A DNA stretch of 64,000 nucleotides from Amycolatopsis nivea (GCF_004522235.1 NZ_SDLT01000005.1:248001-312000); one strand, 5' to 3'; counted from the stretch's first letter, positions 16,114-24,427 are shown. Numbers and translations: made by a program. The notes: generated by a model not told the origin, from the letters alone.

Positions 16114-16616
16114 TTTCCGGCCATTCCCATTCCGCACGCCTTGAGCGCTTCCTCGAATTTGGTCCCGTCGTCCTTCATCGGCAGCGCCTGTGCGCCGCCG
16201 TTCGCGTCCGGATCCGGCATGTCGACGCCATGCTCGCGCATGCATTTGGCGTCCTTCCGGGCCTTGTCCAGTTCCTCCGGCGTGAGCTTCTTCGGCATTC
16301 CGCCGCCGGGCAGCAGCTTCTTGCAGGCGTCGAGCGCCGCCATGGTCTTGGGATCGTTGGAGAAGTTGATGGTCGGGGCTTCGTTTTCGCCCGGATCCGG
16401 TGTGTCGACGCCGTGTTCGCGCATGCATTTCGCGTAGGCGCGCATCGCGTCCCGGTCCGCCGCGGGATCGGCCTTTCCGGCGGCGGCGTCCTGCTGCGGG
16501 CTTGCCTTCGGGCTGGAGATCGACGGCACCTGCGGCGCGGTTTCCCCGGACGAACACCCGGTGAGCAGCGCCAGTGCCAATCCGGCTCCGACAGCCGCCA
16601 GACGTGCTTTCCGCAT
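16110..16616 (-). CDS. Secreted lipoprotein with duplicated CMREHGV motif
   Basis: A 168-residue protein with a signal peptide and lipobox LLTGC (cysteine near residue 21). The mature part contains two copies of a KCMREHGVDxPDP motif, about 63 residues apart, each led by a helical A/K-rich stretch. A third partial copy ([12 protein letters not shown]) ends the protein. The paired cysteines, histidines and methionines could hold a metal or form disulfides. It is the first gene of the exporter operon, divergent from its sensor kinase, and may be the substrate-sensing or delivery component. Confidence 0.82.
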   Translation of the reverse strand: MRKARLAAVGAGLALALLTGCSSGETAPQVPSISSPKASPQQDAAAGKADPAADRDAMRAYAKCMREHGVDTPDPGENEAPTINFSNDPKTMAALDACKKLLPGGGMPKKLTPEELDKARKDAKCMREHGVDMPDPDANGGAQALPMKDDGTKFEEALKACGMGMAGK

Positions 16617-16703
16617 CGGGATTCTCCTTCGCTCGGGCGGGTCGTTCCCGCCGGTGGCCCAGTAGTACCGACGCGGCGATACAGGCTCGTTAAGCGATCT
16701 TGT

Positions 16704-16720
16704 TTATCCTCTCCTTATGC
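16704..16720. promoter_or_regulatory. Direct-repeat response-regulator box, exporter/kinase gap
   Basis: TTTATC (16704-16709) and CTTATG (16715-16720) repeat with an 11-bp period, the spacing typical of OmpR-class regulators. A matching pair lies at 17973-17989 upstream of the regulator gene. Binding here could drive the lipoprotein operon leftward and the kinase gene rightward. Confidence 0.45.
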
Positions 16721-16764
16721 CCGGATAGGACAGACTGTCGGTAGTCACGACCCGGGAGGACCCC

Positions 16765-17970
16765 TTGGCCGAAAAGAGCGCAGGCCCGCGCCGGGGGCCG
16801 CTGCGGCTGTCCGTGCGGACCCGGCTCACCGCGCTGTACGGCGGGTTCTTCCTGCTGGCCGGGCTCGTGCTGGTGGTGGTGACCTACACCGTCGTCAGCA
16901 ACGAACTGCCCGCGCCCGCACAGTATCTCGGCGACGGAGCCTCGCTGAAACTGAGCCAGGTCGCCGCCGACGTCGAATCGGTCCCGATGGAGGCGACGAC
17001 GATCCCGATGCAGACCGTCCCCGCTTCCGCGGAGAAAGTGGCGACTGCCGTGCTCACCGATTACCGCAGCTCGACAATGTCCACTTTGGTCCTTGCGTCG
17101 GCGATCGCGCTGGTGGTCACCGCCGCGCTGGCGTTGCTGTTCGGCTGGTTTATGGCGGGGCGCACGCTGCGGCCGTTGCACACGATCACCTCGACCGCGC
17201 GGCGGCTCGAAGCCGGGAAGCTCGATCAGCGCATCAACCTCGACGGCCCGCGTGACGAATTGAAGGAACTCGCCGACACCTTCGACAGCATGCTGGACCG
17301 TCTCGCCGGTTCGTTCGACAGCCAGAAACGGTTTGTAGCCAACGCTTCCCACGAGTTGCGCACTCCACTCGCGGTGCAGCGGACGCTGATCGAAGTCGCG
17401 TTGGAAAACCCCGATGCCGGGCCGGTGCTGTCCAAACTGGGCGCGCATTTGCTGCAGACCAACGAACGCAGCGAACGGCTGATCGAAGGATTGCTGGTGC
17501 TCGCGCGCAGTGATCGCGGCCTGAGTGCCCGGGCTCCGGTGCGACTGGACAAAGTGGTCCGTTCCGTAGTGAAACTCACCGCCGCGCAAGCGAAAGAGGC
17601 TGGCGTGACCGTGGAGACCCGGCTGCGCGCGCGTACGGTGGTCGGCGATGCCGTGCTGCTCGAACGCTTGGTGCTGAACCTGGTGAGCAACGCGATCAGC
17701 TACAACATCCCGGACGGCTGGGTGTCGATCACCATCGGCGCGACACCTGCCCTGAGCGTCCGCAATTCCGGGTCCAATGTGGACGAAAACCAGGTCGAGG
17801 GCTTGTTCGAACCCTTCCGGCGGGGAAAACCGGATCGGACCGGAGCGGCTGACCATTCCGGACTGGGGCTGTCGATTGTGCGTTCCGTCGCCCGCGCGCA
17901 CGACGGGGACGTCTCCGCGCGGGCGAATCCGAACGGCGGTTTGACGGTCGAGGTGCGGCTGCCTGCTTGA
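16765..17970 (+). CDS. Sensor histidine kinase
   Basis: A 401-residue membrane kinase. TM1 is at about 21-44, an extracytoplasmic segment at about 45-105, TM2 at about 107-130, and a HAMP linker follows (GRTLRPLHTITSTARRLEAG). The phospho-acceptor His196 lies in ASHELRTP. The C-terminal ATPase domain has N, G1 and G2 motifs (LVSNAISYN, HSGLGLSIV). The start is a TTG at 16765 with GGGAGGA upstream; no ATG or GTG fits. Its position opposite the MacAB-like operon indicates that it senses the exported or cell-wall-active compound. Confidence 0.88.
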   Translation: MAEKSAGPRRGPLRLSVRTRLTALYGGFFLLAGLVLVVVTYTVVSNELPAPAQYLGDGASLKLSQVAADVESVPMEATTIPMQTVPASAEKVATAVLTDYRSSTMSTLVLASAIALVVTAALALLFGWFMAGRTLRPLHTITSTARRLEAGKLDQRINLDGPRDELKELADTFDSMLDRLAGSFDSQKRFVANASHELRTPLAVQRTLIEVALENPDAGPVLSKLGAHLLQTNERSERLIEGLLVLARSDRGLSARAPVRLDKVVRSVVKLTAAQAKEAGVTVETRLRARTVVGDAVLLERLVLNLVSNAISYNIPDGWVSITIGATPALSVRNSGSNVDENQVEGLFEPFRRGKPDRTGAADHSGLGLSIVRSVARAHDGDVSARANPNGGLTVEVRLPA

Positions 17971-17972
17971 TC

Positions 17973-17989
17973 CTTATCTCGCCTTTATC
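17973..17989. promoter_or_regulatory. Direct-repeat response-regulator box upstream of the regulator gene
   Basis: CTTATC (17973-17978) and TTTATC (17984-17989) repeat with an 11-bp period. They lie in the short gap between kinase stop and regulator start, and mirror the pair at 16704-16720. Confidence 0.4.
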
Positions 17990-18012
17990 GCCGTTCAGGG
18001 CATGATGATCGA

Positions 18013-18681
18013 ATGCGGGTACTGATTGTCGAGGACGAGCCGCTCCTCGCGGATTCAATCGCCGAGGGGCTGCGCCGCTATTCCATCGCGGTGGACGTCT
18101 GCTACGACGGCGGCGAGGCCCTCGAACGCGTCGCCGTGCACGCGTACGACGTCGTCGTCCTAGACCGGGACCTGCCGACCGTCCACGGTGACGAGGTCTG
18201 CGCGGCGATCGTCGACGCGGGCGGCGAGACCCGGGTCCTCATGCTCACCTCCGCCTCCGACGTCACCGACCGCATCGAAGGACTGAACCTCGGCGCGGAC
18301 GACTACCTGACCAAACCGTTCGTCTTCGCGGAGCTGGTCGCCCGGGTGCACGCGCTGGCCCGCCGGGCGCGTCCGGCGCTGCCGCCGGTGCTGGAGGCGG
18401 CCGGTCTGGTCCTGGATCTGCCCCGGCACCAGGCGTCCCGCGACGGCCGCTTCCTGCCGTTGTCGCCGAAGGAGTTCGCGGTGCTGGAGGTCCTGATGCG
18501 GGCCGACGGGACGGTGGTGAGCGCGGAGCAGTTGCTGGAAAAGGCGTGGGACGAGCACGCCGACCCATTCACCAACACGGTGCGGGTCACGGTGATGACG
18601 TTGCGGCGGAAACTGGGCTCGCCGCCGGTGATCGAGACGGTCGCCGGAGCCGGATACCGCCTGGCCGCCACACCCGCCTAG
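18013..18681 (+). CDS. OmpR-family response regulator
   Basis: A 222-residue regulator. The receiver domain has the acidic pair in VEDEP, phospho-acceptor Asp51 (VVVLDRDLP) and the conserved Lys in YLTKPF. A winged-helix output domain occupies about 125-220 (LSPKEFAVLEVLMRADG, VRVTVMTLRRKLG). It follows its kinase gene by 42 bp. It probably activates the divergent lipoprotein/MacAB-like operon and its own genes through the 11-bp-period repeats nearby. Confidence 0.9.
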   Translation: MRVLIVEDEPLLADSIAEGLRRYSIAVDVCYDGGEALERVAVHAYDVVVLDRDLPTVHGDEVCAAIVDAGGETRVLMLTSASDVTDRIEGLNLGADDYLTKPFVFAELVARVHALARRARPALPPVLEAAGLVLDLPRHQASRDGRFLPLSPKEFAVLEVLMRADGTVVSAEQLLEKAWDEHADPFTNTVRVTVMTLRRKLGSPPVIETVAGAGYRLAATPA

Positions 18682-18691
18682 CCCGCCGCCG

Positions 18692-18746
18692 GTCCGTGAA
18701 GGGCTCCTTGCCGGAATCAGATTCCCTCAATGAGCCCTTCACGGAC
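18692..18746. terminator. Long perfect inverted repeat downstream of the response regulator
   Basis: GTCCGTGAAGGGCTC (18692-18706) and GAGCCCTTCACGGAC (18732-18746) are perfect 15-bp complements. The loop holds a second hairpin, GGAAT/ATTCC (18713-18725). It can act as a terminator, but the conserved look and nested design also suit a dispersed chromosomal repeat element. Confidence 0.6.
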
Positions 18747-18811
18747 GGTCCGGGACCGGTCCCCTCCACGCCGGGCTAGGTTTGCCGCCTCGGTGGCGAA
18801 GGAGGGGCCTG

Positions 18812-19333
18812 GTGGCGGAGCGAACGGTCGAGCGGACGAGGCGGTTACCGGCGGGCGCGGCACTCGCGATCGGGTTCGCGGTACTGGTCGCCGTCCGCGA
18901 AACGGTGTTCCTGATCTGGCCGTCCGCCACAGTGGACTCCGTCCAGCCGAGCGGCCGCTGGGACCCGGTCGACGCGCTGTCGTTGATCGCGATGTACGTG
19001 CCCGCCGACGACGGCACCCTTTCGGCCAGCATGCTCGGCGGACTCGTCAGCCAGGTCCTCTGTGGAGTGTGCTGCCTGGCCGGCGCGATGCTGCTGGCGC
19101 TGCGCAACCCGCTCGGCCGGGCGCTCGTACTGCTCGGTGCGGGCAGCAGACTGCTGGTGGTCGCGGTCGCCATGGTCGTCGCGTTCGTGCCGATCGACGG
19201 CAGCCGAGTGCTCGACCCGGGCGGCGCGTCTCTGGTCTCGTTCTTCCTGATCGACGCGGACTGGGTGCTGCCGCTGCTGGTGTGCGCGTTCGCGACCGGC
19301 CGACGCGTCAAAACCTGGTTGCGTCCGGGCTAA
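18812..19333 (+). CDS. Four-helix integral membrane protein of unknown function
   Basis: A 173-residue protein from GTG 18812, chosen because GGAGGGG ends 5 bases upstream. It has four hydrophobic segments (ALAIGFAVLVAVRETVFLIW; VSQVLCGVCCLAGAMLLAL; LVLLGAGSRLLVVAVAMVVAFVPI; LVSFFLIDADWVLPLLVCAFATG). No motif identifies a family. It stands alone between the inverted repeat at 18692 and the convergent multicopper oxidase, whose stop it overlaps by 4 bp. Confidence 0.7.
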   Translation: MAERTVERTRRLPAGAALAIGFAVLVAVRETVFLIWPSATVDSVQPSGRWDPVDALSLIAMYVPADDGTLSASMLGGLVSQVLCGVCCLAGAMLLALRNPLGRALVLLGAGSRLLVVAVAMVVAFVPIDGSRVLDPGGASLVSFFLIDADWVLPLLVCAFATGRRVKTWLRPG

Positions 19334-20904
19334 ACGGTCTTGAACGTGGCCATCATCCCCATGTCCTCGTGCTCGGCGTTGTGGCAATGGAACATGTACC
19401 GCCCGCGGTACCCGTCGAATCGCGCGATCACCTCGACCGCTTCGCCGGGCCGAAGGTCCACAGTGTCCTTCCGGCCCGCGTCGTGCGGCGCGGGATCCTT
19501 GCCGCCGCGGGAAAGCACTTGGAAGTGCACCAGATGCAGGTGGATCGGATGGTGCAGGTCCGCGACGAACCGCCAGATCTCGACGTCGCCGAGTTTCGGC
19601 TGAGCCGCGATCTTCGTCGGAGTGAAGGCCTCGCCGCCGATCGTCCAGCCGTGCCTGCCGTTGAACTGTCCACTTCGGAACGCGAACTCGCGGGTCACCG
19701 TCGCTTGTGCCCGGTCGAGTCGCTCCATTTCGGACAGTTTCGCCGGAATGTGGCTGTCGTCTTTCGCCCGGCGGGTGACGCGGAACCGCATTACCTGTGC
19801 GGTGGAACCGGTTCCGAGACGGTTGACCAGCGTCACCTCAGTACCCACCGGATATGCGCCGAAGTCGACCACCATGTCGTACCGTTCGGCAGGCGCGATC
19901 GGCAGGTGCTCGTGGCCGCGCGGGGCGTCGAGCAAGCCTTGATCCGACCCGATCTGCGTGAACGCGGGTCCGCTCGGCGGCGGCGGGTTGAGGGCGAGAT
20001 CGTACCGGCGAGCGTTGGAACCGTTGAGGAATCGCAGGCGATGCCGGGTCGCCGACACTTCCGCGACCGGCCATGGCGCGCCGTTCACCAGCAGTACGTC
20101 GCCGAGAACGCCTGCCGCGTAAGCGTCTTCCACTCCCGGCACGGTTCGCAACGAAGGATCCAACGACGGGTATCGCATCGATCCGTCTTCGGCGAACGCG
20201 CGGTCGGTGATCATGAGCGGCATCTCTCGCTCGCCGCGCGGCAGTGGCAACGCGTCTTCCTCGGCGTCGCGGACGATGTGCAGTCCAGCGAGTCCGCGGT
20301 ACACGGCCGGACCGGTGAAATCCATTCGGTGGTCGTGATACCAGAGCATCGCGGCCTTTTGCTGCAACGGATACGTGTACTCGCGGGTGCCGGTGGTGAC
20401 GACGGCGTCCGGGTCGGCCATCCCCGAATGCCCGTGTCCGGCACCGGCGAGATACCGGCCGTCGGCGGGCAACACGAGGTCAGTGGCGTAACCGTCGGAC
20501 TCCGGTGGCGTGCGCCCGCCGTGGAGATGCACGACGGTCGGGACCGGAAGTTCGTTGCGGTGCCGGACAATCGTCGTCCGGCCGCTGCGGGATTCGATTG
20601 TCGGCCCGGGGAAAGTTCCTTGGTAACCCCAGATCGGAGTGCGCAGTCCAGGCAGAATTTCCGCGGTGCTGGCCCGTTGCACGATTTCGTACCGGTCGAC
20701 GCCGCCATCGCGGGAGACCGGGTTCAGCACCGGCGGCAGCGGCAACGGCACCTGAAACGGTTGCGGCAGCGGCACTTCGCTGGTCAGCAGCTCGCCGGTG
20801 GCCGCGGCCGGCCGCAACAACCGCGGGGTGACGAACCCGGCCGTGAGCACCACTCCGGCACCGCCCGCCAGCCCGAGAAACCGGCGGCGCGACATCCCGC
20901 TCAT
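19330..20904 (-). CDS. Tat-exported multicopper oxidase (CotA/bilirubin-oxidase-like)
   Basis: A 524-residue oxidase with a twin-arginine signal (SRRRFLGLAGG, residues 5-15). Three cupredoxin domains carry all four copper motifs: HLHGG, WYHDH, HPIHLHLVHFQVL and HCHNAEHEDMGMM. The last supplies the type 1 copper Cys-His and an axial Met. It would oxidise phenols, bilirubin-like pigments or metal ions outside the membrane while reducing oxygen to water. Its ATG overlaps the stop of the membrane protein upstream (ATGA), so the two are coupled. Confidence 0.9.
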   Translation of the reverse strand: MSGMSRRRFLGLAGGAGVVLTAGFVTPRLLRPAAATGELLTSEVPLPQPFQVPLPLPPVLNPVSRDGGVDRYEIVQRASTAEILPGLRTPIWGYQGTFPGPTIESRSGRTTIVRHRNELPVPTVVHLHGGRTPPESDGYATDLVLPADGRYLAGAGHGHSGMADPDAVVTTGTREYTYPLQQKAAMLWYHDHRMDFTGPAVYRGLAGLHIVRDAEEDALPLPRGEREMPLMITDRAFAEDGSMRYPSLDPSLRTVPGVEDAYAAGVLGDVLLVNGAPWPVAEVSATRHRLRFLNGSNARRYDLALNPPPPSGPAFTQIGSDQGLLDAPRGHEHLPIAPAERYDMVVDFGAYPVGTEVTLVNRLGTGSTAQVMRFRVTRRAKDDSHIPAKLSEMERLDRAQATVTREFAFRSGQFNGRHGWTIGGEAFTPTKIAAQPKLGDVEIWRFVADLHHPIHLHLVHFQVLSRGGKDPAPHDAGRKDTVDLRPGEAVEVIARFDGYRGRYMFHCHNAEHEDMGMMATFKTV

Positions 20905-21290
20905 CGCCGGGCCCCAGTCCGCCAGATGCCGAACAGCGTCCCGAGCGCGATCGCGACCAGTGCGACGCCGAGCGGAATGTGCAGGTCAAGGGCACCGGCC
21001 TGCCCGGCGAAGTACTGTGCGGTCTCGCCGCCGGCCAGCAGCAGGCTCGCCCAGAACGGCCACTGGACGCCGCCGCGCCACCAATACAGCGCGGCGGGCA
21101 CGAGCTGCACCAGCGCGACCGTCGACACGATGTTCGCGCCGAGTTCGTGCATCGCCAGCATGCTGTAGTCGCCGATCAAATACCGTCCGGCGAACACCGG
21201 CTGACCCAGGATCGCGACGGCGTGCACCGTCACGACGACCCGCATCACCACCAGCAACGTCCGCCCGCGTGTCCGGGCCGCTTCGGCCAC
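20901..21290 (-). CDS. Small four-helix membrane protein coupled to the multicopper oxidase
   Basis: A 129-residue protein with four predicted helices and several histidines at helix ends (VTVHAVAIL, MLAMHELGAN, LDLHIPLG). This pattern recalls small haem- or quinone-linked membrane proteins, but no family motif is certain. It is the first gene of a two-gene operon with the oxidase and may anchor it or pass electrons to it; that is an inference. The LysR gene is divergent, 107 bp away. Confidence 0.7.
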   Translation of the reverse strand: MAEAARTRGRTLLVVMRVVVTVHAVAILGQPVFAGRYLIGDYSMLAMHELGANIVSTVALVQLVPAALYWWRGGVQWPFWASLLLAGGETAQYFAGQAGALDLHIPLGVALVAIALGTLFGIWRTGARR

Positions 21291-21321
21291 CGTTCCCCCT
21301 AGTGCGCGTAAGAATTTCCCC

Positions 21322-21341
21322 GTTCAGACGCTAAGCTGAAC
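21322..21341. promoter_or_regulatory. Inverted-repeat operator between LysR and oxidase operon
   Basis: GTTCAG (21322-21327), 8 bp, CTGAAC (21336-21341) is a perfect inverted repeat in the divergent gap. It fits the partial-dyad style of LysR-type binding sites. Confidence 0.5.
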
Positions 21342-21397
21342 TTCTCATGCCGTCCAAGACCAGAATCGCCATGTATTCATGACCTCGGAGCTATGAG

Positions 21398-22306
21398 ATG
21401 GACCTGCTGCAACTGCGCTACTTCCAGGCGGTCGCCTACCGCGGCCACCTCAGCCAGGCGGCGGCCGAGCTGCACATCGCGCAGCCGTCGTTGAGCCGGG
21501 CGATCGCGCGGCTGGAGGCGGATCTCGGCGTGCCGCTGTTCGAGCGGGCCGGGCGGGGGCTGCGGCTCAACCACTTCGGCACCACGTTCCTGCGCCGCGT
21601 CGACCGGGCCCTGCGCGAACTCGACGACGCCCGCCAGGAACTCGTCGATCTGGCCGGTCTGGACCACGGCCGGGTCGCCGTCGCGTCGGAAACCCTGCTC
21701 ACCCTCACCGGCCTGATGAGCGCCTTCCGCGCGGAGTACCCCGGCGTCGAACTGCGGCTGTACCAATCCTCGGCGGAAACCATGGCGCAGCAGTTGTGCG
21801 CGGGCGAGGTCGATCTGTGCTTCGCCTCGCAGCCGCTGCAGCAGCCGGGCCTCCAAGCGCGGGAACTGCTGCGCGAGGAGGTGATTCTCGCCGTGCCGAG
21901 CACGCACCGGCTCGCGCGGCGCAAACGCGTGCGGATGGCGGACCTCGCGAACGAGCCCATGGTGACTACGCGCCCCGGCTACTGGCCGCGCACCCTCTCC
22001 GACCGCCTCTTCGCCGAAGCCGGGCTGGAACCGAACTACTCCTGCGAGAGCGACGAACCCGGCGCGACCGGTCAGCTGATCGCGAGCGGGCTGGGGATCG
22101 GGCTGGTGCCGGAGGTCGCCCGACAGGCCGCCAAGGACGAGGCAGCCGTCGGGCTGGAGCTGGACGCTCCGGATTGCTATCGGACCTTGACCGTGGTGCA
22201 GCGTGCGGACGCGTACCTTTCCGCTGCGGCACAACGGTTGACGGAGTTCGCGATGGACTACTTCGGCACGGGAAGGTACCGGCCCGCGGACTCGAGCGCG
22301 ATCTGA
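21398..22306 (+). CDS. LysR family transcriptional regulator
   Basis: A 302-residue regulator. The N-terminal winged HTH lies at about 1-60 (LLQLRYFQAVAYRGHLSQAAAELHIAQPSLSRAIARLE). A two-lobed co-inducer domain (about 90-300) contains the usual SGLGIGLVPE segment. It is divergent from the membrane protein/multicopper oxidase operon and probably controls it. Its last 49 bp overlap, tail to tail, the end of the flavin reductase gene on the other strand. Confidence 0.88.
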   Translation: MDLLQLRYFQAVAYRGHLSQAAAELHIAQPSLSRAIARLEADLGVPLFERAGRGLRLNHFGTTFLRRVDRALRELDDARQELVDLAGLDHGRVAVASETLLTLTGLMSAFRAEYPGVELRLYQSSAETMAQQLCAGEVDLCFASQPLQQPGLQARELLREEVILAVPSTHRLARRKRVRMADLANEPMVTTRPGYWPRTLSDRLFAEAGLEPNYSCESDEPGATGQLIASGLGIGLVPEVARQAAKDEAAVGLELDAPDCYRTLTVVQRADAYLSAAAQRLTEFAMDYFGTGRYRPADSSAI

Positions 22307-22791
22307 ATCCTCCCGTGCACGCGCGGATTCAACAGCACCGTTCCGTCGAAATCCCCGCTGGACGCGAAGATCGCGACCGGCAGTGTGAGGGCCTGGAAGA
22401 ACCCGAACAACGGCCGCAGCGCGTGCTCCAGCACGAGTGCGTGATGGTCGCCGCCGCCGGTCGCGGCAAGCAGGACGGGTTTGTCGACGAGCGCGTATTG
22501 GTCGACCAGATCGAAGAACTGCTTGAACATCCCGGGATACGAACCGCGGAACACCGGCGTCGCCGCGATCAGCAAGTCGGCTTCTTCGGCGCTCCGCAAC
22601 GCGGCCTCGACCTCGGGCGGCGCGTCCGAGCGTTCGACGGTTTCGCCGAGCCCCAGCCGGTACACGTCGATCCGGGACGCCTCGACGGGGACCAGCTTGC
22701 CGAGCGTTTCCAGGATGACGTCCACCAACCCCATCGTCTTGGACGGCCGGCTCGGGCTCCCGTTGACGACCACCACCCGCAGCCCGCTCAC
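22258..22791 (-). CDS. NADPH-dependent FMN reductase (SsuE/MsuE-like)
   Basis: A 177-residue flavodoxin-fold reductase. The phosphate-binding loop is VVVNGSPSRPSKT near the N-terminus, with ATPVFRGSYPGMFKQFFDLVD as the conserved central helix and active-site loop. The GTG at 22791 overlaps the stop of the LLM oxygenase gene (GTGA). It would supply reduced FMN to that oxygenase, the classic two-component monooxygenase arrangement seen in sulfonate use. It overlaps the LysR gene by 49 bp at its 3' end. Confidence 0.87.
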   Translation of the reverse strand: MSGLRVVVVNGSPSRPSKTMGLVDVILETLGKLVPVEASRIDVYRLGLGETVERSDAPPEVEAALRSAEEADLLIAATPVFRGSYPGMFKQFFDLVDQYALVDKPVLLAATGGGDHHALVLEHALRPLFGFFQALTLPVAIFASSGDFDGTVLLNPRVHGRIQIALESAGRYLPVPK

Positions 22792-23855
22792 GACGCGATC
22801 TCCCACCGCACCACCGGGGCGACCTCGGTGCCGAGCCGTTCGATCGCGGCGAGGTGCTCCTTCTGCGGCATCCCGCCGAACCCGAGCTGGATCAACGCCC
22901 GGTTCAGCCCGTAGACCTCGTGGTAGGCAAGCAGTTTCTCGATCAGTTCCGCCGGACTGCCCACCAGCAGCGCCGACCCGGGCGACGCCTGCGCTTCGAA
23001 GGCGGACCGGGAGATCCGCATCCCGACCCCGCGCTGATGATTGTTCTCCAGCATGCCCTGCGCGAAGTAGGGGTACATGGTTTCGCGCGCTTCCTGGCTG
23101 GTGCGCCCGACGTACCCGTGCACGTTGATGCTGATCGACGCCGGCTCGTGTCCGGCTTCTCGCGCCGCCTGCCGGTAGAGCGCCGCGGTCTGCTCGTGCT
23201 GGGTCAGCGGTCCCAGCAGCGCCGCCATCGCCATCGGCAGCCCGCGTCGGCCGGTGCTGACCGCCGAGGCCGCGGACCCGCCGACACCCACCCAGATCGG
23301 CAGGCCGTCCGCGCGCGGCGCGATTTCGGCGTCATCGAGCGGTGCCCGGAACTTTCCCTTCCAGGTCAACGGGTTCTGCTCGCGGATCGCCAGCAGGAGG
23401 TCGAGCTTCTCGCGGAAGAGATCGGCGTAATCGGCGAGGTCGTAGCCGAAGAGCGGGAAGGATTCGGTGTACGACCCGCGGCCCGCGATGATCTCGGCCC
23501 GGCCCGCGGACAGCAGGTCGATCGTCGCGAACTGCTCCCACACCCGCACCGGGTCCTCGGAACTCAGCACGGTCACCGCGCTGGTCAGCCGGATCCGCTC
23601 GGTTTTCTCGGCCGCCGCGGCGAGCAGGACCGAGGGCGCGGACCCGACGAAGTCGGTGCGGTGATGCTCGCCGGCGCCGAAGACGTCCAGCCCGACCTGG
23701 TCGGCGAGTTGTGCCTGCTCGATCGTCTCGCGTGCCCGCTGTCGCGGCGAGGGAAGCGACCCGGTGACCGGGTCTTTGGTGAGTTCGGCGAACGTCAGGA
23801 TGCCGATTTCGAACGGTCGCGGTCCGGCGGCCGGGAGATTCTGCGGTTCAGCCAT
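22788..23855 (-). CDS. LLM-class flavin-dependent monooxygenase
   Basis: A 355-residue luciferase-like TIM-barrel oxygenase. It has EIGILTFAELTKDP at the first strand, the GLDVFGAGEHHR motif, and RLTSAVTVLSSEDPVRVWEQFATIDLLSAGRAEIIAGRGS typical of the family. It uses FMNH2 from the coupled reductase to oxidise an unidentified substrate. The ATG at 23855 follows AAAGGAG. A MarR gene is divergent, and a 14-bp palindrome lies in the shared promoter region. Confidence 0.87.
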   Translation of the reverse strand: MAEPQNLPAAGPRPFEIGILTFAELTKDPVTGSLPSPRQRARETIEQAQLADQVGLDVFGAGEHHRTDFVGSAPSVLLAAAAEKTERIRLTSAVTVLSSEDPVRVWEQFATIDLLSAGRAEIIAGRGSYTESFPLFGYDLADYADLFREKLDLLLAIREQNPLTWKGKFRAPLDDAEIAPRADGLPIWVGVGGSAASAVSTGRRGLPMAMAALLGPLTQHEQTAALYRQAAREAGHEPASISINVHGYVGRTSQEARETMYPYFAQGMLENNHQRGVGMRISRSAFEAQASPGSALLVGSPAELIEKLLAYHEVYGLNRALIQLGFGGMPQKEHLAAIERLGTEVAPVVRWEIAS

Positions 23856-23915
23856 CGTCGGTGCTCCTTTCCGGCGCCCGGTCGCACGCCGCGGCCGGGC
23901 CTGTCCGGATTAACC

Positions 23916-23929
23916 TGTCTGCGCAGACA
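23916..23929. promoter_or_regulatory. Perfect 14-bp palindrome, candidate MarR operator
   Basis: TGTCTGCGCAGACA reads the same on both strands. It lies in the 131-bp gap between the LLM oxygenase gene and the divergent MarR gene, 57 bp from the MarR start. Confidence 0.6.
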
Positions 23930-23986
23930 ACTATTTCCGGCGAAGGCCGTGCTCACCCGTTTGCCGGGCCCGGTTACCGTGTCGGC

Positions 23987-24427
23987 ATGGCGAGCGACGG
24001 GCTGCGAGACCTGGAACAGGAGGCGTGGAGCGGGTTCCTCTTCACGCACGAGCGGCTGTGGCGCGCGCTGGCGGACGGGCTCGCGCCGCTGAACGTGAGC
24101 ATGGCGGAGTACAGCGTGCTGGCCCTGCTGGCGGAGGCGGGCGACGCGGGCATGCGGATGACCGACCTCGCTCAGCGCCGCCTGATGTCCACCGGCGGCT
24201 TCACCCGGCTGGCCGACCGTCTCGTCGGCCGCGGGCTGATCGAGCGCCGCCAATCGGCGGTGGACGCCCGCAGCTTCGACGCGGTGCTGACCGCGCAGGG
24301 CCGCGCGCTGATGCGCAAGGCCCGCCGTCGCCACCACGAGGACCTGCGGACGCTGTTCTTCGACCGGCTGGACGACGAGCAGTTGCGCCTTCTGGCGGCT
24401 GTCTGGCGCGATCTCGGGGACGGCTGA
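23987..24427 (+). CDS. MarR family regulator
   Basis: A 146-residue winged-helix regulator (GMRMTDLAQRRLMSTGGFTRLADRLVGRGLIERRQSAVDARSFDAVLTAQG spans the HTH and wing). It is divergent from the LLM oxygenase/FMN reductase pair and probably represses it through the palindrome at 23916. TACCGT (23975-23980) lies 6 nt before the ATG with no ribosome binding site between them, which indicates a leaderless transcript. Confidence 0.87.
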   Translation: MASDGLRDLEQEAWSGFLFTHERLWRALADGLAPLNVSMAEYSVLALLAEAGDAGMRMTDLAQRRLMSTGGFTRLADRLVGRGLIERRQSAVDARSFDAVLTAQGRALMRKARRRHHEDLRTLFFDRLDDEQLRLLAAVWRDLGDG

